22,829 nucleotides of DNA from Pullilachnospira_A gallistercoris (GTDB taxonomy: Bacteria; Bacillota; Clostridia; Lachnospirales; Lachnospiraceae). Made by a program: the position numbers and the translations under genes. The notes under the pieces were generated by a model. The model had not been told where the DNA came from and searched no databases. It was given only the letters and a program-made list of their open reading frames with translations. The number at the start of each line of letters is the position of its first letter. Positions within the stretch are counted from its first letter, which is position 1. Positions 1 through 6,930 of this stretch are shown in pieces. Location: assembly GCA_018712125.1 (NCBI GenBank), contig DVHM01000128.1:1-22829 (forward strand), in the 5' to 3' direction.

Positions 1-1413
1 CGGCTCGTCCAGAATCAGGAAATTAGCCCCGGAGAGCATCAGCTTTGCCAGGGAAATCCGTCCTCGCTCGCCGCCGCTGAGGGCGTCGATGCGCTTGAAC
101 ACGTCATCCCCGGTAAACATGAAAGCCGCAAGAATATTTCGGATCCTCGTATTGTTCAGCCCCGGGTAGGCATCCTGCATCTCCTCAAAAAGGGTCTTCT
201 CCCCCGAAAGATTCTGCTGTTCCTGATCGTAATAGCCGATGGAGACATTCGCTCCCAGCCGAATGCTTCCGGCGTCCGCCTCCACCACGCCGTTGATGAT
301 TTTTAAGATCGTGGTCTTTCCGGTACCGTTGTCCCCCAGAAGAGCAATGCGGTCGCCCCGCTGAATCTGGAAAGACAGGTGTTCAAAAAGTTTCTGGCCA
401 TCGTAGGATTTTGCCAGATCGCTCACCTCCAGCACATCTTTGCCGCTGATCACATCCGGCTCCAGTTCCAACTGCATCCGGCTGTTCTCCTCCTGGGGGG
501 CCTCCAGACGCTCCATCTTATCCAGCATCTTCTGCCGGCTCTCCGCCCGGCGGACAGACTTTTCCCGATTGTAGGACTTCAGCTTGTCGATGACCTCCTG
601 CTGGTGGGCAATCTCCCGCTGCTGTTTCTCGTAGGAATTTTGCAGGGTAATCCGCTCCAGTTCCCGCTGGGCCGCATACTCCGTATAATTTCCCCTGTAG
701 ACCTTGGCCCGATGGAAAGAGATATCGATGACCTTCGTCACAATCCGATCGAGGAAATACCGATCATGGGCCACAATCAGCACCGCTCCCCGATATCCCT
801 GAAGGAAATCCTCCAGCCACTGGATGGAGGAAAGGTCCAGATGGTTGATGGGCTCGTCCAGAAGCAGAATATCCGGCTGAAGCACCAGAAGTTTCGCCAG
901 GGATACCCGGGTCTTCTGTCCTCCCGAGAGCATATCCATCGTCTTGGAAAAGTCCGACTCGGAAAATCCCAGGCCTTTGAGTATGCCCGCGGCCTCGCTT
1001 CGGAAGGTGTAGCCTCCCGCCTGGTCAAAATGCCGGATCTGGCTGTGATAGCGCTCCATAAAAGCGTCCAGTTCCCCCTGGGGAATCTGTTCCATCCGCG
1101 CCTCCATCTCCCGGATGGACGCCTCCTCTTTGATCAGGTCTTCTCTTGCAGAGAGGACAATGTCCAGCATTGTCCCCTCTTCGTCCTGTCCCTGATACTG
1201 AGCCAGGTAACCCATCACGGTATCCTTCGCGGTAACAACCTCGCCGTCGTCCGGCGTGATTTCTCCGGTAATGATTTTCAGGAGCGTGGATTTGCCCGCT
1301 CCATTGTTGCCGATGATAGCCGCCTTTTCGCCCTGTTCTATCTGGAAACTGACATCTTTTATAATCTCATCCGTGCCATAGGCCTTACTGATCTTGTGAC
1401 AGGATAAAACCAT
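1..1413 (-). CDS. ABC-F family ATPase (ribosome-associated), 3' end missing
   Basis: The protein has two ABC ATPase domains and no membrane segment, the ABC-F plan. Members of that family bind the ribosomal E site and rescue stalled translation or protect against antibiotics. The first domain shows Walker A GNNGAGKST (about residues 35-43), signature LSGGQ and Walker B LLLDEPINHLD. The second shows GDNGTGKTT, signature LSGGERGR and the start of its Walker B (LDEP), where the window edge cuts it at 471 codons. The charged helical linker between the domains fits the ABC-F interdomain arm. In the first Walker B loop an Ile replaces the usual Thr of DEPTNHLD. The start ATG (1411-1413) follows a strong AGGAGG site that overlaps the stop codon of icd, 9 bases upstream, so the two are probably one operon. 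It looks YdiF-like, but the subfamily is not settled; a link to antibiotic resistance cannot be claimed. Confidence 0.93.
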   Translation of the reverse strand, partial: MVLSCHKISKAYGTDEIIKDVSFQIEQGEKAAIIGNNGAGKSTLLKIITGEITPDDGEVVTAKDTVMGYLAQYQGQDEEGTMLDIVLSAREDLIKEEASIREMEARMEQIPQGELDAFMERYHSQIRHFDQAGGYTFRSEAAGILKGLGFSESDFSKTMDMLSGGQKTRVSLAKLLVLQPDILLLDEPINHLDLSSIQWLEDFLQGYRGAVLIVAHDRYFLDRIVTKVIDISFHRAKVYRGNYTEYAAQRELERITLQNSYEKQQREIAHQQEVIDKLKSYNREKSVRRAESRQKMLDKMERLEAPQEENSRMQLELEPDVISGKDVLEVSDLAKSYDGQKLFEHLSFQIQRGDRIALLGDNGTGKTTILKIINGVVEADAGSIRLGANVSIGYYDQEQQNLSGEKTLFEEMQDAYPGLNNTRIRNILAAFMFTGDDVFKRIDALSGGERGRISLAKLMLSGANFLILDEP

Positions 1414-1422
1414 GACTTCCTC

Positions 1423-2634
1423 CTACAACATCTCTTCCAGCGTGCTGCGGACTGCCTTGATAAATCCTTCGCTGTCGAGCACGGTAGGATTTTCCAGTGT
1501 GGTAATCAGCGCCAGATCCTTGGTCATCTTTCCGCTCTCGATGGTGGAAATGCAGGCTTTCTCCAGCTTGTCCGCAAAATCGCACAGTTCCGGAATCTGA
1601 TCCAGCTCGCCACGTTTACGCAGCGCTCCGGTCCAGGCAAAGATGGTCGCCACAGAGTTGGTGGACGTCTCCTCGCCCTTCAGATATTTGTAATAGTGGC
1701 GCTGCACTGTTCCGTGAGCGGCCTCGTACTCGTAATATCCCTGGGGAGATACCAGCACGGACGTCATCATCGCCAGAGATCCGAAAGCGGAGGAGATCAT
1801 ATCGCTCATCACATCGCCGTCATAATTCTTGCAGGCCCAGATGTAACCGCCCTCGGACTTCATAACCCGGGCTACCGCGTCGTCAATCAGGGTGTAGAAA
1901 TATGTAATGCCGGCAGCCTCAAATTTCTCCTTGTACTCGCTGTCGAAAATCTCCTGGAAAATATCCTTAAAGGTATGGTCATACTTCTTGGAAATGGTAT
2001 CCTTTGTGGCAAACCACAGATCCTGTTTGATATCCAGCGCATAGTTGAAACAGCTTCTCGCGAAGCTCTCAATAGAGCTGTTGATATTGTGCTGTCCCTG
2101 GACAATGCCCGCGCCGGTAAAGTTGTGTACCAGTTCCTTCGTGACCGTTCCGTCTTCCGCGGTGTAGACCAGTTCCACCTTGCCTGCTCCCGGAATCTTC
2201 ATCTCGGTTCCCTTATACACATCTCCGTAAGCATGTCTGGCGATGGTAATGGGCTTCTTCCAGTTCTTCACGCAGGGTTCAATCCCTTTTACCACGATGG
2301 GCGCACGGAAAACCGTTCCGTCCAGGATCGCCCGGATCGTTCCGTTGGGGCTCTTCCACATCTCCTTCAGATCGTACTCCTCCATGCGGGCCGCGTTGGG
2401 GGTAATGGTGGCGCACTTGACTGCGACGCCGTACTTCTTTGTGGCTTCCGCGGAATCCACCGTCACCTGATCATCTGTGGCGTTTCTGTGCTCCAGGCCC
2501 AGATCATAATACTCTGTCTTCAGGTCGATGAAGGGAGTCAGAAGCTCGTCCTTGATCATCTTCCAGAGAATTCGGGTCATCTCATCTCCGTCCATCTCCA
2601 CCAGCGGGGTTTTCATCTCAATTTTATTCATCAT
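1423..2634 (-). CDS. icd: NADP-dependent isocitrate dehydrogenase (eukaryote-like subfamily)
   Basis: This enzyme decarboxylates isocitrate to 2-oxoglutarate and reduces NADP+, feeding glutamate synthesis. Its 403 residues and sequence style match the homodimeric, eukaryote-like type II family rather than the E. coli type. Visible motifs are the substrate loop SPNGTIR (95-101), TPNAARMEEY (78-87), the metal-binding region YDGDVMSD (271-278, with D251/D252 nearby) and the cofactor motif AAHGTVQRH (305-313). Two adjacent ATGs (2629-2634) could both serve. The AAAGGTGG site lies about 4 bases from the first and 7 from the second, so the true protein may lack the first Met. A TTTACC-N17-TATACT promoter lies just upstream. 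No citrate synthase or aconitase gene is in the window. The ABC-F gene follows after 9 bases. Confidence 0.97.
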   Translation of the reverse strand: MMNKIEMKTPLVEMDGDEMTRILWKMIKDELLTPFIDLKTEYYDLGLEHRNATDDQVTVDSAEATKKYGVAVKCATITPNAARMEEYDLKEMWKSPNGTIRAILDGTVFRAPIVVKGIEPCVKNWKKPITIARHAYGDVYKGTEMKIPGAGKVELVYTAEDGTVTKELVHNFTGAGIVQGQHNINSSIESFARSCFNYALDIKQDLWFATKDTISKKYDHTFKDIFQEIFDSEYKEKFEAAGITYFYTLIDDAVARVMKSEGGYIWACKNYDGDVMSDMISSAFGSLAMMTSVLVSPQGYYEYEAAHGTVQRHYYKYLKGEETSTNSVATIFAWTGALRKRGELDQIPELCDFADKLEKACISTIESGKMTKDLALITTLENPTVLDSEGFIKAVRSTLEEML

Positions 2635-2686
2635 TTTCCACCTTTCCTGCAGTATTGCACCATATCCTGTTTTTACATCGTACTAT

Positions 2687-2715
2687 AGTATAGCAAAAGT
2701 TTGGATTTTGGTAAA
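2687..2715 (-). promoter_or_regulatory. Sigma-A-type promoter of icd and the ABC-F gene
   Basis: On the minus strand, TTTACC (2710-2715) and TATACT (2687-2692) are separated by 17 bases, about 50 bases before the icd start. The -10 box is nearly consensus and the -35 box is moderate. It is divergent from, but does not overlap, the sigma-K-like site at 2728-2754. Confidence 0.7.
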
Positions 2716-2727
2716 GTATTGGCAGGA

Positions 2728-2754
2728 ACCATTTTTTTGTTGCGGCATAACATA
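2728..2754 (+). promoter_or_regulatory. Sigma-K-like (late mother-cell) promoter
   Basis: AC at 2728-2729 is followed by exactly 16 bases and then CATAACATA (2746-2754). This fits the known sigma-K pattern AC-N16/17-CATANNNTA. The same stretch contains CATACATT (2751-2758), which also resembles a sigma-E -10 box. Initiation would fall about 20 bases before the start codon of the Cys/Gly-rich gene. The match is direct; the sporulation role is inferred. Confidence 0.5.
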
Positions 2755-2783
2755 CATTGTAAAATAAATCTGGAGGATTTAAG

Positions 2784-2987
2784 ATGAGTGATTTAGTAGC
2801 AACAAACTGCGGATGCGGCGATAACAACGGAGGATGCAGCGCCATTATCTGGCTGATCCTTCTGTCCTGCCTGTGCGGCAACGGCAACGGATCCTTCTTC
2901 GGCGGCAACGACGGCTGCGGAAACGACAACTGTCTGCTTCTGATCCTTCTGCTGTGCTGCTGCGGCAACGGCAACGGATTCTGCTAA
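2784..2987 (+). CDS. Small Gly/Cys-rich protein (chorion-like, possible spore coat peptide)
   Basis: The 67-residue protein has 11 Cys and 14 Gly. Two hydrophobic stretches (about 20-30 and 50-57) alternate with CGNGNG-type segments (31-36 and 60-65). The halves look duplicated: the DNA encoding CGNGNG is nearly identical in both places (about 2873 and 2961). A strong GGAGG site lies 7 bases before ATG 2784, and a good terminator follows the stop. Clostridial proteins of this composition are often named chorion class high-cysteine proteins; no function is established that I know of. Cysteine-rich glycine proteins under sigma-K control are typically coat or exosporium components, so the upstream promoter suggests a spore surface role. 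That is inference. The gene is independent of its neighbours. Confidence 0.8.
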   Translation: MSDLVATNCGCGDNNGGCSAIIWLILLSCLCGNGNGSFFGGNDGCGNDNCLLLILLLCCCGNGNGFC

Positions 2988-3007
2988 GCGATCCGCCTGA
3001 ATTTTCC

Positions 3008-3052
3008 GGAGCGCCTCTTCTTCGTCAACGCGGGGAGGGCGCTCCCTTTTTT
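3008..3052 (+). terminator. Terminator of the Gly/Cys-rich gene
   Basis: GGAGCGCC (3008-3015) and GGCGCTCC (3038-3045) form a perfect 8-bp stem with a 22-base loop, followed by a T6 run (3047-3052). It lies 20 bases after the stop at 2987. Confidence 0.75.
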
Positions 3053-3059
3053 CTTCAAC

Positions 3060-3081
3060 AAAAAAAGAGGCCTGCGGCCTC
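3060..3081 (-). terminator. Terminator of the 55-residue minus-strand gene
   Basis: Read on the minus strand, GAGGCC, a 3-base loop and GGCCTC (3067-3081) are followed by seven T (3060-3066). The stem overlaps the stop codon of the gene at 3080. It abuts the plus-strand terminator, giving back-to-back convergent termination. Confidence 0.75.
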
Positions 3082-3247
3082 ATCTTCTCTTCTGTCTGTG
3101 CGGCGTCTTTTCGTGCGGCGTACTACTGTCCTCGCCCTTCTCCCTCTCCTTTTCTCCATTCTTCCCACCGCCTGAGCAGCGGCGCTGTCTCATACACTCC
3201 TCATCGATCTCGTAACACTGATTTCCATTTATAATGATTCTTCCCAT
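3080..3247 (-). CDS. Small hypothetical protein, 55 residues
   Basis: I do not recognise this protein. It begins MGRIIINGNQCYEIDEECMR, an ordered, conserved-looking N-terminal part. It ends in a charged, low-complexity tail rich in Lys, Arg, Glu, Ser and His. It has three Cys (11, 18, 24) and no signal peptide or membrane segment. The start ATG (3245-3247) is chosen because AAAAAGGAAAA lies just upstream; an in-frame ATG further out (to 3337) would overlap the divergent gene. A strong terminator sits right at its 3' end, which supports real transcription. It is flanked by genes with sporulation-like promoters, and CATATATTA just upstream on its own strand also fits a sigma-K/E -10, though no good -35 is seen. 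Reality of the gene is likely but not certain. Confidence 0.55.
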   Translation of the reverse strand: MGRIIINGNQCYEIDEECMRQRRCSGGGKNGEKEREKGEDSSTPHEKTPHRQKRR

Positions 3248-3273
3248 TTTTCCTTTTTTCCTAATATATGTGT

Positions 3274-3304
3274 GGCATAGCCGTCCTGCCTCTTTCATAT
3301 AGTA
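3274..3304 (+). promoter_or_regulatory. Possible sigma-E/sigma-K-like promoter
   Basis: GGCATAGC (3274-3281), then 14 bases, then CATATAGTA (3296-3304). The first box matches five of eight positions of the sigma-E -35 (GTCATATT). The second matches seven of eight of CATACANT and all fixed positions of CATANNNTA. It ends 18 bases before the ATG at 3323, so the leader would be very short. No sigma-A-like promoter is evident here. Confidence 0.35.
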
Positions 3305-3322
3305 AGAAAAAAGGAATTTTTC

Positions 3323-3661
3323 ATGGAAGAAGAACATTTATCACTGTATGACGCACGTCTGCAGTCCAGGGAAATCAACATGCTCAAGACAGCTCTCCCC
3401 TACGTCAGTCCTTCGGCTCAGAAAAATCTCTCTATGATGATCGCCTTTCTCCAGATGGAGAAGACCATAGAATTTTTTTCCAACCCGGAAAACACCACGC
3501 AGATCGCGGCTATGGAACGCACGCCGGATCAGGCGGTGGAGCTGTTGCAGGATCTGCGCTCTCTCTGTTCCCCCGCGGAACAGCGGCAGCTGGATCAGAT
3601 TCTGAACGTGATGCAGATGGTTTCCACCTACGAAGTTTTCTTTCAGACAGGAGACGTATGA
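3323..3661 (+). CDS. Hypothetical helical protein with two SPxxQ repeats
   Basis: This 112-residue protein is not recognised by name. It is predicted cytosolic and helical, with no signal peptide, membrane segment or Cys cluster. Two related segments are visible. Residues 29-52 begin SPSAQKNL and contain QMEKTIEFF. Residues 83-107 begin SPAEQRQL and contain QMVSTYEVFF. Nine of 24 positions are identical when they are aligned. The segments are joined by an acidic, helix-forming stretch (53-82). AAAGGA lies 8 bases before ATG 3323. The stop overlaps the next start (ATGA), so the two genes are translationally coupled and their products probably act together. The next protein has one more copy of the same motif. 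The upstream sigma-E-like site hints at sporulation expression; the function is unknown. Confidence 0.75.
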   Translation: MEEEHLSLYDARLQSREINMLKTALPYVSPSAQKNLSMMIAFLQMEKTIEFFSNPENTTQIAAMERTPDQAVELLQDLRSLCSPAEQRQLDQILNVMQMVSTYEVFFQTGDV

Positions 3662-3942
3662 ACATGGATTTTATCCGGAACCATCCGGAAGTTGCAAACA
3701 TCCCAAAGGAAAAGCTGGACTTTCTTCTGCAGTTCGCAGATCAGAATTTTTCCGGCAACGCGAACCAGCTGGCCAGTCAGCTGTCCAGCGCCGCGAATAC
3801 CGCGAAGGAAAAGGGGTACACTTTCAATCAGCAGGAAACCTCTCTTTTGATTGAGCTGCTCAAACAGAATATGAGTCCGGAAGAACAGAAAAAAGCGGAT
3901 CGCATTCTTCAACTGATCCGTACCTTCCGTCCGAAAATGTAA
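3658..3942 (+). CDS. Hypothetical helical protein with SPEEQ motif, coupled to the preceding gene
   Basis: The 94-residue protein is predicted soluble and helical. Its C-terminal part (73-84, SPEEQKKADRIL) matches the SPAEQRQLDQIL segment of its upstream partner, so the pair are probably diverged paralogues or share a small helical module. The central part (33-47) is rich in Asn, Gln, Ser and Ala. The N-terminal part (4-24) carries a DFIRNHPEV / KLDFLLQF pattern. It starts at the ATG that overlaps the stop of the previous gene by 4 bases. No clear terminator follows, only a T7 run just after the stop. The family is unknown to me. The pair resembles short conserved hypothetical genes of Lachnospiraceae, which is an impression rather than a search result. 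Confidence 0.75.
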   Translation: MNMDFIRNHPEVANIPKEKLDFLLQFADQNFSGNANQLASQLSSAANTAKEKGYTFNQQETSLLIELLKQNMSPEEQKKADRILQLIRTFRPKM

Positions 3943-3990
3943 TTTTTTTCAGAGAAGAGCAAAAAAATATACTGATCGTCAAAAAAACGG

Positions 3991-4019
3991 TTGTGAAAAA
4001 AATGGAAGTGGCGTATACT
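3991..4019 (+). promoter_or_regulatory. Sigma-A promoter of the riboswitch-ATPase unit
   Basis: TTGTGA (3991-3996), 17 bases, TATACT (4014-4019). Transcription would begin near 4026, just before the riboswitch aptamer at 4031. Confidence 0.8.
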
Positions 4020-4030
4020 CTAACTTACAT

Positions 4031-4119
4031 AGATGAGGGAGTAGGAATGCATACGCATGATAAGTCAACATACACGGCGGTTTGTCCGCCTGGCTTATCT
4101 TAAAAGCCGAGACTCATGT
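4031..4119 (+). promoter_or_regulatory. yybP-ykoY manganese riboswitch aptamer
   Basis: The conserved parts of this class are present in order: GGGAGTAG just after the 5' strand of P1 (ATGAG, 4033-4037), an internal CAACATAC segment, a GGCGG/CCGCC hairpin (4076-4090), the GATAAG/CTTATC helix (4059-4064 with 4094-4099) and GCCGAGAC next to the 3' strand of P1 (CTCAT, 4113-4117). Riboswitches of this class bind Mn2+ and usually turn on Mn2+ efflux genes. Here the 3' strand of P1 is also the first part of the terminator stem. Ligand-stabilised P1 would therefore block termination, an ON switch. The downstream gene is a P-type cation ATPase, as is common for the class. Confidence 0.92.
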
Positions 4120-4150
4120 ATAGTCAAAAGGACTGTATATGAGTCTTTTT
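4111..4150 (+). terminator. Riboswitch expression-platform terminator
   Basis: A 15-bp stem (4111-4125 with 4131-4145, including G-U pairs) with a 5-base loop is followed by T5 (4146-4150). Its first seven bases (GACTCAT) overlap the 3' strand of aptamer helix P1, making the two structures mutually exclusive. Confidence 0.9.
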
Positions 4151-4180
4151 GCATAATAAAAAAGAAAGGATGTATATGTT

Positions 4181-6814
4181 ATGAATGCTTACCTGCAGGA
4201 AAAGGAAGCCGTGCTGGAAGAACTGGCCAGCACAGAAGAGGGCCTTACAAAAGCCGAAGCCGAAAAGCGGCTTGTCCAGTACGGTCCCAACCGCCTGGAA
4301 GAGGCAAAGAAGGACTCCTTCTTCAAGCGCCTGATGAAACAATTGTCGGATCCGATGATCATCGTGCTGATCGCGGCGGCAGTTGTCTCCGGCATCACTT
4401 CGGCTTACACCAATGAATCGTTTGCCGACGTGTTCATTATCCTCTTCGTAGTCATTATCAACGCCCTTCTGGGCATGTATCAGGAGAGCAAGGCAGAGAA
4501 GGCCATCGAGGCTTTGAAGGAGATCAGCGCCGCCACCAGCAAAGTGCTCCGGGACGGAGAGATCGTCTCCATCCCCAGCGATTCTCTGGTGCCCGGAGAT
4601 GTGATCGCGCTGGAGGCCGGCGACGCCGTTCCCGCCGACGCCCGCATCATCGAATGCGCCAGCCTGAAAGTGGAGGAATCCGCGCTGACCGGGGAGAGCG
4701 TTCCGGTAAAGAAGATTGTGGACGCCCTGACCTCGGAAAATAACAAAGTTCCCCTGGGCGACCGGAAAAACATGGTCTACATGGGAAGCAGCGTGGCCTA
4801 CGGACGCGGACATGCCGTTGTTACCGACACCGGCATGAAGACGGAGATGGGCAAGATCGCCAACGCCATCAACGAGACAAAGAACAGCGCAACGCCGCTG
4901 CAGATCAAATTGAATCAGCTGTCAAAGATTCTCAGCATCGGCGTGCTGGCCATCTGTGTATTCATCTTCGCCTTCTCCCTGTTCCGCGGACATGACTTCA
5001 GCGGGCCTGTCATTATGGACACCTTCATGCTGGCTGTCTCTCTTGCTGTAGCCGCTATTCCCGAGGGACTGGCCGCCGTTGTCACTGTCCAGCTTGCCAT
5101 CGGCGTTACCAGGATGTCCAAACGGCAGGCCGTCATCCGCCAGCTGACCGCGGTGGAGACACTGGGCTGTACCCAGATTATCTGCTCCGACAAAACCGGA
5201 ACCCTCACCCAGAACCGGATGACTGTTGTGGACCACTACGGGGACGAGGAACTCCTGGCCCGCGCCATGAGCCTCTGCAATGACGCTGCTGTGGGACATG
5301 ACGGCAATATTCAGGGCGAGCCCACAGAGACTGCTCTGGTAGCCTACGGAGAGAAATTCTTCCACAAGAATGAGGTCCTGAAGGACATGCCCAGAGTTTT
5401 TGAGGCGCCCTTCGATTCCTCCCGGAAGATGATGAGTACCGTTCACAAAGACGGCGATCACTTTGTACAGTACAGCAAGGGCGCGCCGGATGTGCTCCTC
5501 TCCCGCTGCGACCGCTATGTGGAGAACGGACAGGTTCACGATCTGGACGACGCGAAAAGAAAAGAGATTCTCGGTAAAAATAAAGAGATGGCGGATCAGG
5601 CCCTCCGCGTTCTCGCAGCTGCCTACCGCCCCTTTGAGACCCGGGAGGAAGTTCCTGAGGACACCCAGGAGCTGGAAAGCCATCTGATCTTTGTGGGACT
5701 CTGCGGCATGATCGATCCCATCCGCGAGGAAGTCGTGGGCGCCATTCAGGAATGCCGGGAAGCCGGTATCCGTCCGGTCATGATTACCGGAGATCATCTG
5801 GACACCGCTGTCGCCATCGGCAAACAGCTGGGCATTATCACGGACGCCAGCCAGGCCATTACCGGCATGGAACTGGACGAACTGAGCGACGAGGAATTGA
5901 ACGAAAAAATCGAACAGTACTCCGTATACGCGAGAGTTCAGCCGGAGCATAAGGTCCGCATCGTGGATGCATGGCAGTCCAAGGGCAAGGTGGTTTCCAT
6001 GAGCGGCGACGGCGTAAACGATGCCCCCAGCATCAAGCGGGCGGATATCGGCGTCGGCATGGGCATTACCGGTACGGATGTGACCAAGAATGTAGCGGAC
6101 ATGGTGCTGGCGGACGACAACTTTGCCACCATCGTTGCCGCGGTGGGCGAGGGCCGGCGGATCTACGACAATATCCGCAAGGCTATCCAGTTCCTGCTCT
6201 CCAGCAACGTCAGCGAAGTGCTCTCCATTTTCGGTGCCACAGTGCTGGGATTTACGATCCTCAAGCCCGTGCATATCCTTTGGATTAACCTGCTGACCGA
6301 TACCTTCCCGGCTCTGGCGCTGGGCATGGAAGACGCGGAGAAGGACGTGATGAAACGGGATCCCCGGCCGAAGAAGGAAGGTATCTTCGCCGGCGGCCTT
6401 GCCTTTGATGTGATTTTCCAGGGCATTGTGATCACTGTCATCACACTGACCGCCTACTTTGTGGGTCACTATATCGAGGCCGGCGTATGGGAGATTGCTG
6501 ATAGTGCGGACGGCATGACCATGGCGTTCCTGACTCTGTCCATGACGGAGATCTTCCACTCCTTCAATATGCGATCCAGAACGCAGTCCATCTTTACCAT
6601 CAAGAACCAGAACAAGTATCTGTGGCTGTCTCTGCTGGGATCCTTCGCCATTACCATCTGTGTGATCTACATCCCGTTCCTGTCGGATCTGTTCGAGTTT
6701 GAGCACATTTCCGTCTTCGAATTTGCGGTGTCGATCCTGATGGCGGTATGCATCATCCCGATTGTGGAAATCGAAAAGCTGATTGTACGACTGGTCAAGA
6801 AGAACAGAAAATAA
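4181..6814 (+). CDS. P2A-type cation-transporting ATPase, probable Mn2+/Ca2+ exporter
   Basis: This 877-residue membrane pump has all core motifs of the Ca2+-ATPase type. They are TGES (170-173), PEGL in TM4 (294-297), the phosphorylated DKTGT (Asp 337), KGAPD in the nucleotide domain (433-437), TGDH (536-539) and GDGVNDAP (609-616). Metal ligands equivalent to those of SERCA are visible: E295 in TM4, N676 and E679 in TM5, N703 and D707 in TM6. TM4 reads PEGLA instead of the common PEGLP. About ten membrane segments fit the hydrophobic pattern. Family membership alone suggests Ca2+ export. The Mn2+ riboswitch in its leader argues that the physiological cargo is at least partly Mn2+, exported when cytosolic Mn2+ rises. 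The start ATG 4181 has GAAAGG 11 bases upstream. It is a single-gene unit with its own promoter, switch and terminator. Confidence 0.95.
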   Translation: MNAYLQEKEAVLEELASTEEGLTKAEAEKRLVQYGPNRLEEAKKDSFFKRLMKQLSDPMIIVLIAAAVVSGITSAYTNESFADVFIILFVVIINALLGMYQESKAEKAIEALKEISAATSKVLRDGEIVSIPSDSLVPGDVIALEAGDAVPADARIIECASLKVEESALTGESVPVKKIVDALTSENNKVPLGDRKNMVYMGSSVAYGRGHAVVTDTGMKTEMGKIANAINETKNSATPLQIKLNQLSKILSIGVLAICVFIFAFSLFRGHDFSGPVIMDTFMLAVSLAVAAIPEGLAAVVTVQLAIGVTRMSKRQAVIRQLTAVETLGCTQIICSDKTGTLTQNRMTVVDHYGDEELLARAMSLCNDAAVGHDGNIQGEPTETALVAYGEKFFHKNEVLKDMPRVFEAPFDSSRKMMSTVHKDGDHFVQYSKGAPDVLLSRCDRYVENGQVHDLDDAKRKEILGKNKEMADQALRVLAAAYRPFETREEVPEDTQELESHLIFVGLCGMIDPIREEVVGAIQECREAGIRPVMITGDHLDTAVAIGKQLGIITDASQAITGMELDELSDEELNEKIEQYSVYARVQPEHKVRIVDAWQSKGKVVSMSGDGVNDAPSIKRADIGVGMGITGTDVTKNVADMVLADDNFATIVAAVGEGRRIYDNIRKAIQFLLSSNVSEVLSIFGATVLGFTILKPVHILWINLLTDTFPALALGMEDAEKDVMKRDPRPKKEGIFAGGLAFDVIFQGIVITVITLTAYFVGHYIEAGVWEIADSADGMTMAFLTLSMTEIFHSFNMRSRTQSIFTIKNQNKYLWLSLLGSFAITICVIYIPFLSDLFEFEHISVFEFAVSILMAVCIIPIVEIEKLIVRLVKKNRK

Positions 6815-6835
6815 TAGAATCGATATCTTATGTTT

Positions 6836-6874
6836 ATCCCCTTACCTGTCAAAAGTGGCTGGTAAGGGGATTTT
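6836..6874 (+). terminator. Terminator of the P-type ATPase gene
   Basis: A perfect 11-bp stem, ATCCCCTTACC (6836-6846) with GGTAAGGGGAT (6861-6871), and a 14-base loop. It runs into TTTTG, 21 bases after the stop. Confidence 0.85.
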
Positions 6875-6881
6875 GTATATT

Positions 6882-6915
6882 AAAAAAGCACAGGTAATGT
6901 CTCCACTACCTGTGC
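6882..6915 (-). terminator. Terminator of leuS
   Basis: On the minus strand GCACAGGTA (6907-6915) pairs with TACCTGTGC (6888-6896), a 9-bp stem followed by T6 (6882-6887). It lies 15 bases beyond the leuS stop and faces the ATPase terminator. Confidence 0.88.
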
Positions 6916-6930
6916 CATTCTCTTCCTGAA

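Noticed and set aside
379..1407. Long plus-strand reading frame opposite the ABC-F gene
   Set aside because: It lies fully antisense to a protein with clear ABC motifs; it has no ribosome site and shows low-complexity translation.
2834..3175. 113-codon frame overlapping the Cys-rich gene in another frame
   Set aside because: It runs through two terminators and is Arg/Leu-rich low-complexity; the frame at 2784 has the ribosome site and matched ends.
4057..4416. 119-codon plus-strand frame across the riboswitch
   Set aside because: It overlaps the aptamer and terminator and then the ATPase gene in another frame; no ribosome site.
4922..6706. 594-codon frame antisense to the P-type ATPase
   Set aside because: It exists because of the codon bias of the sense gene. 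The sense frame has all P-type motifs, promoter and terminator.
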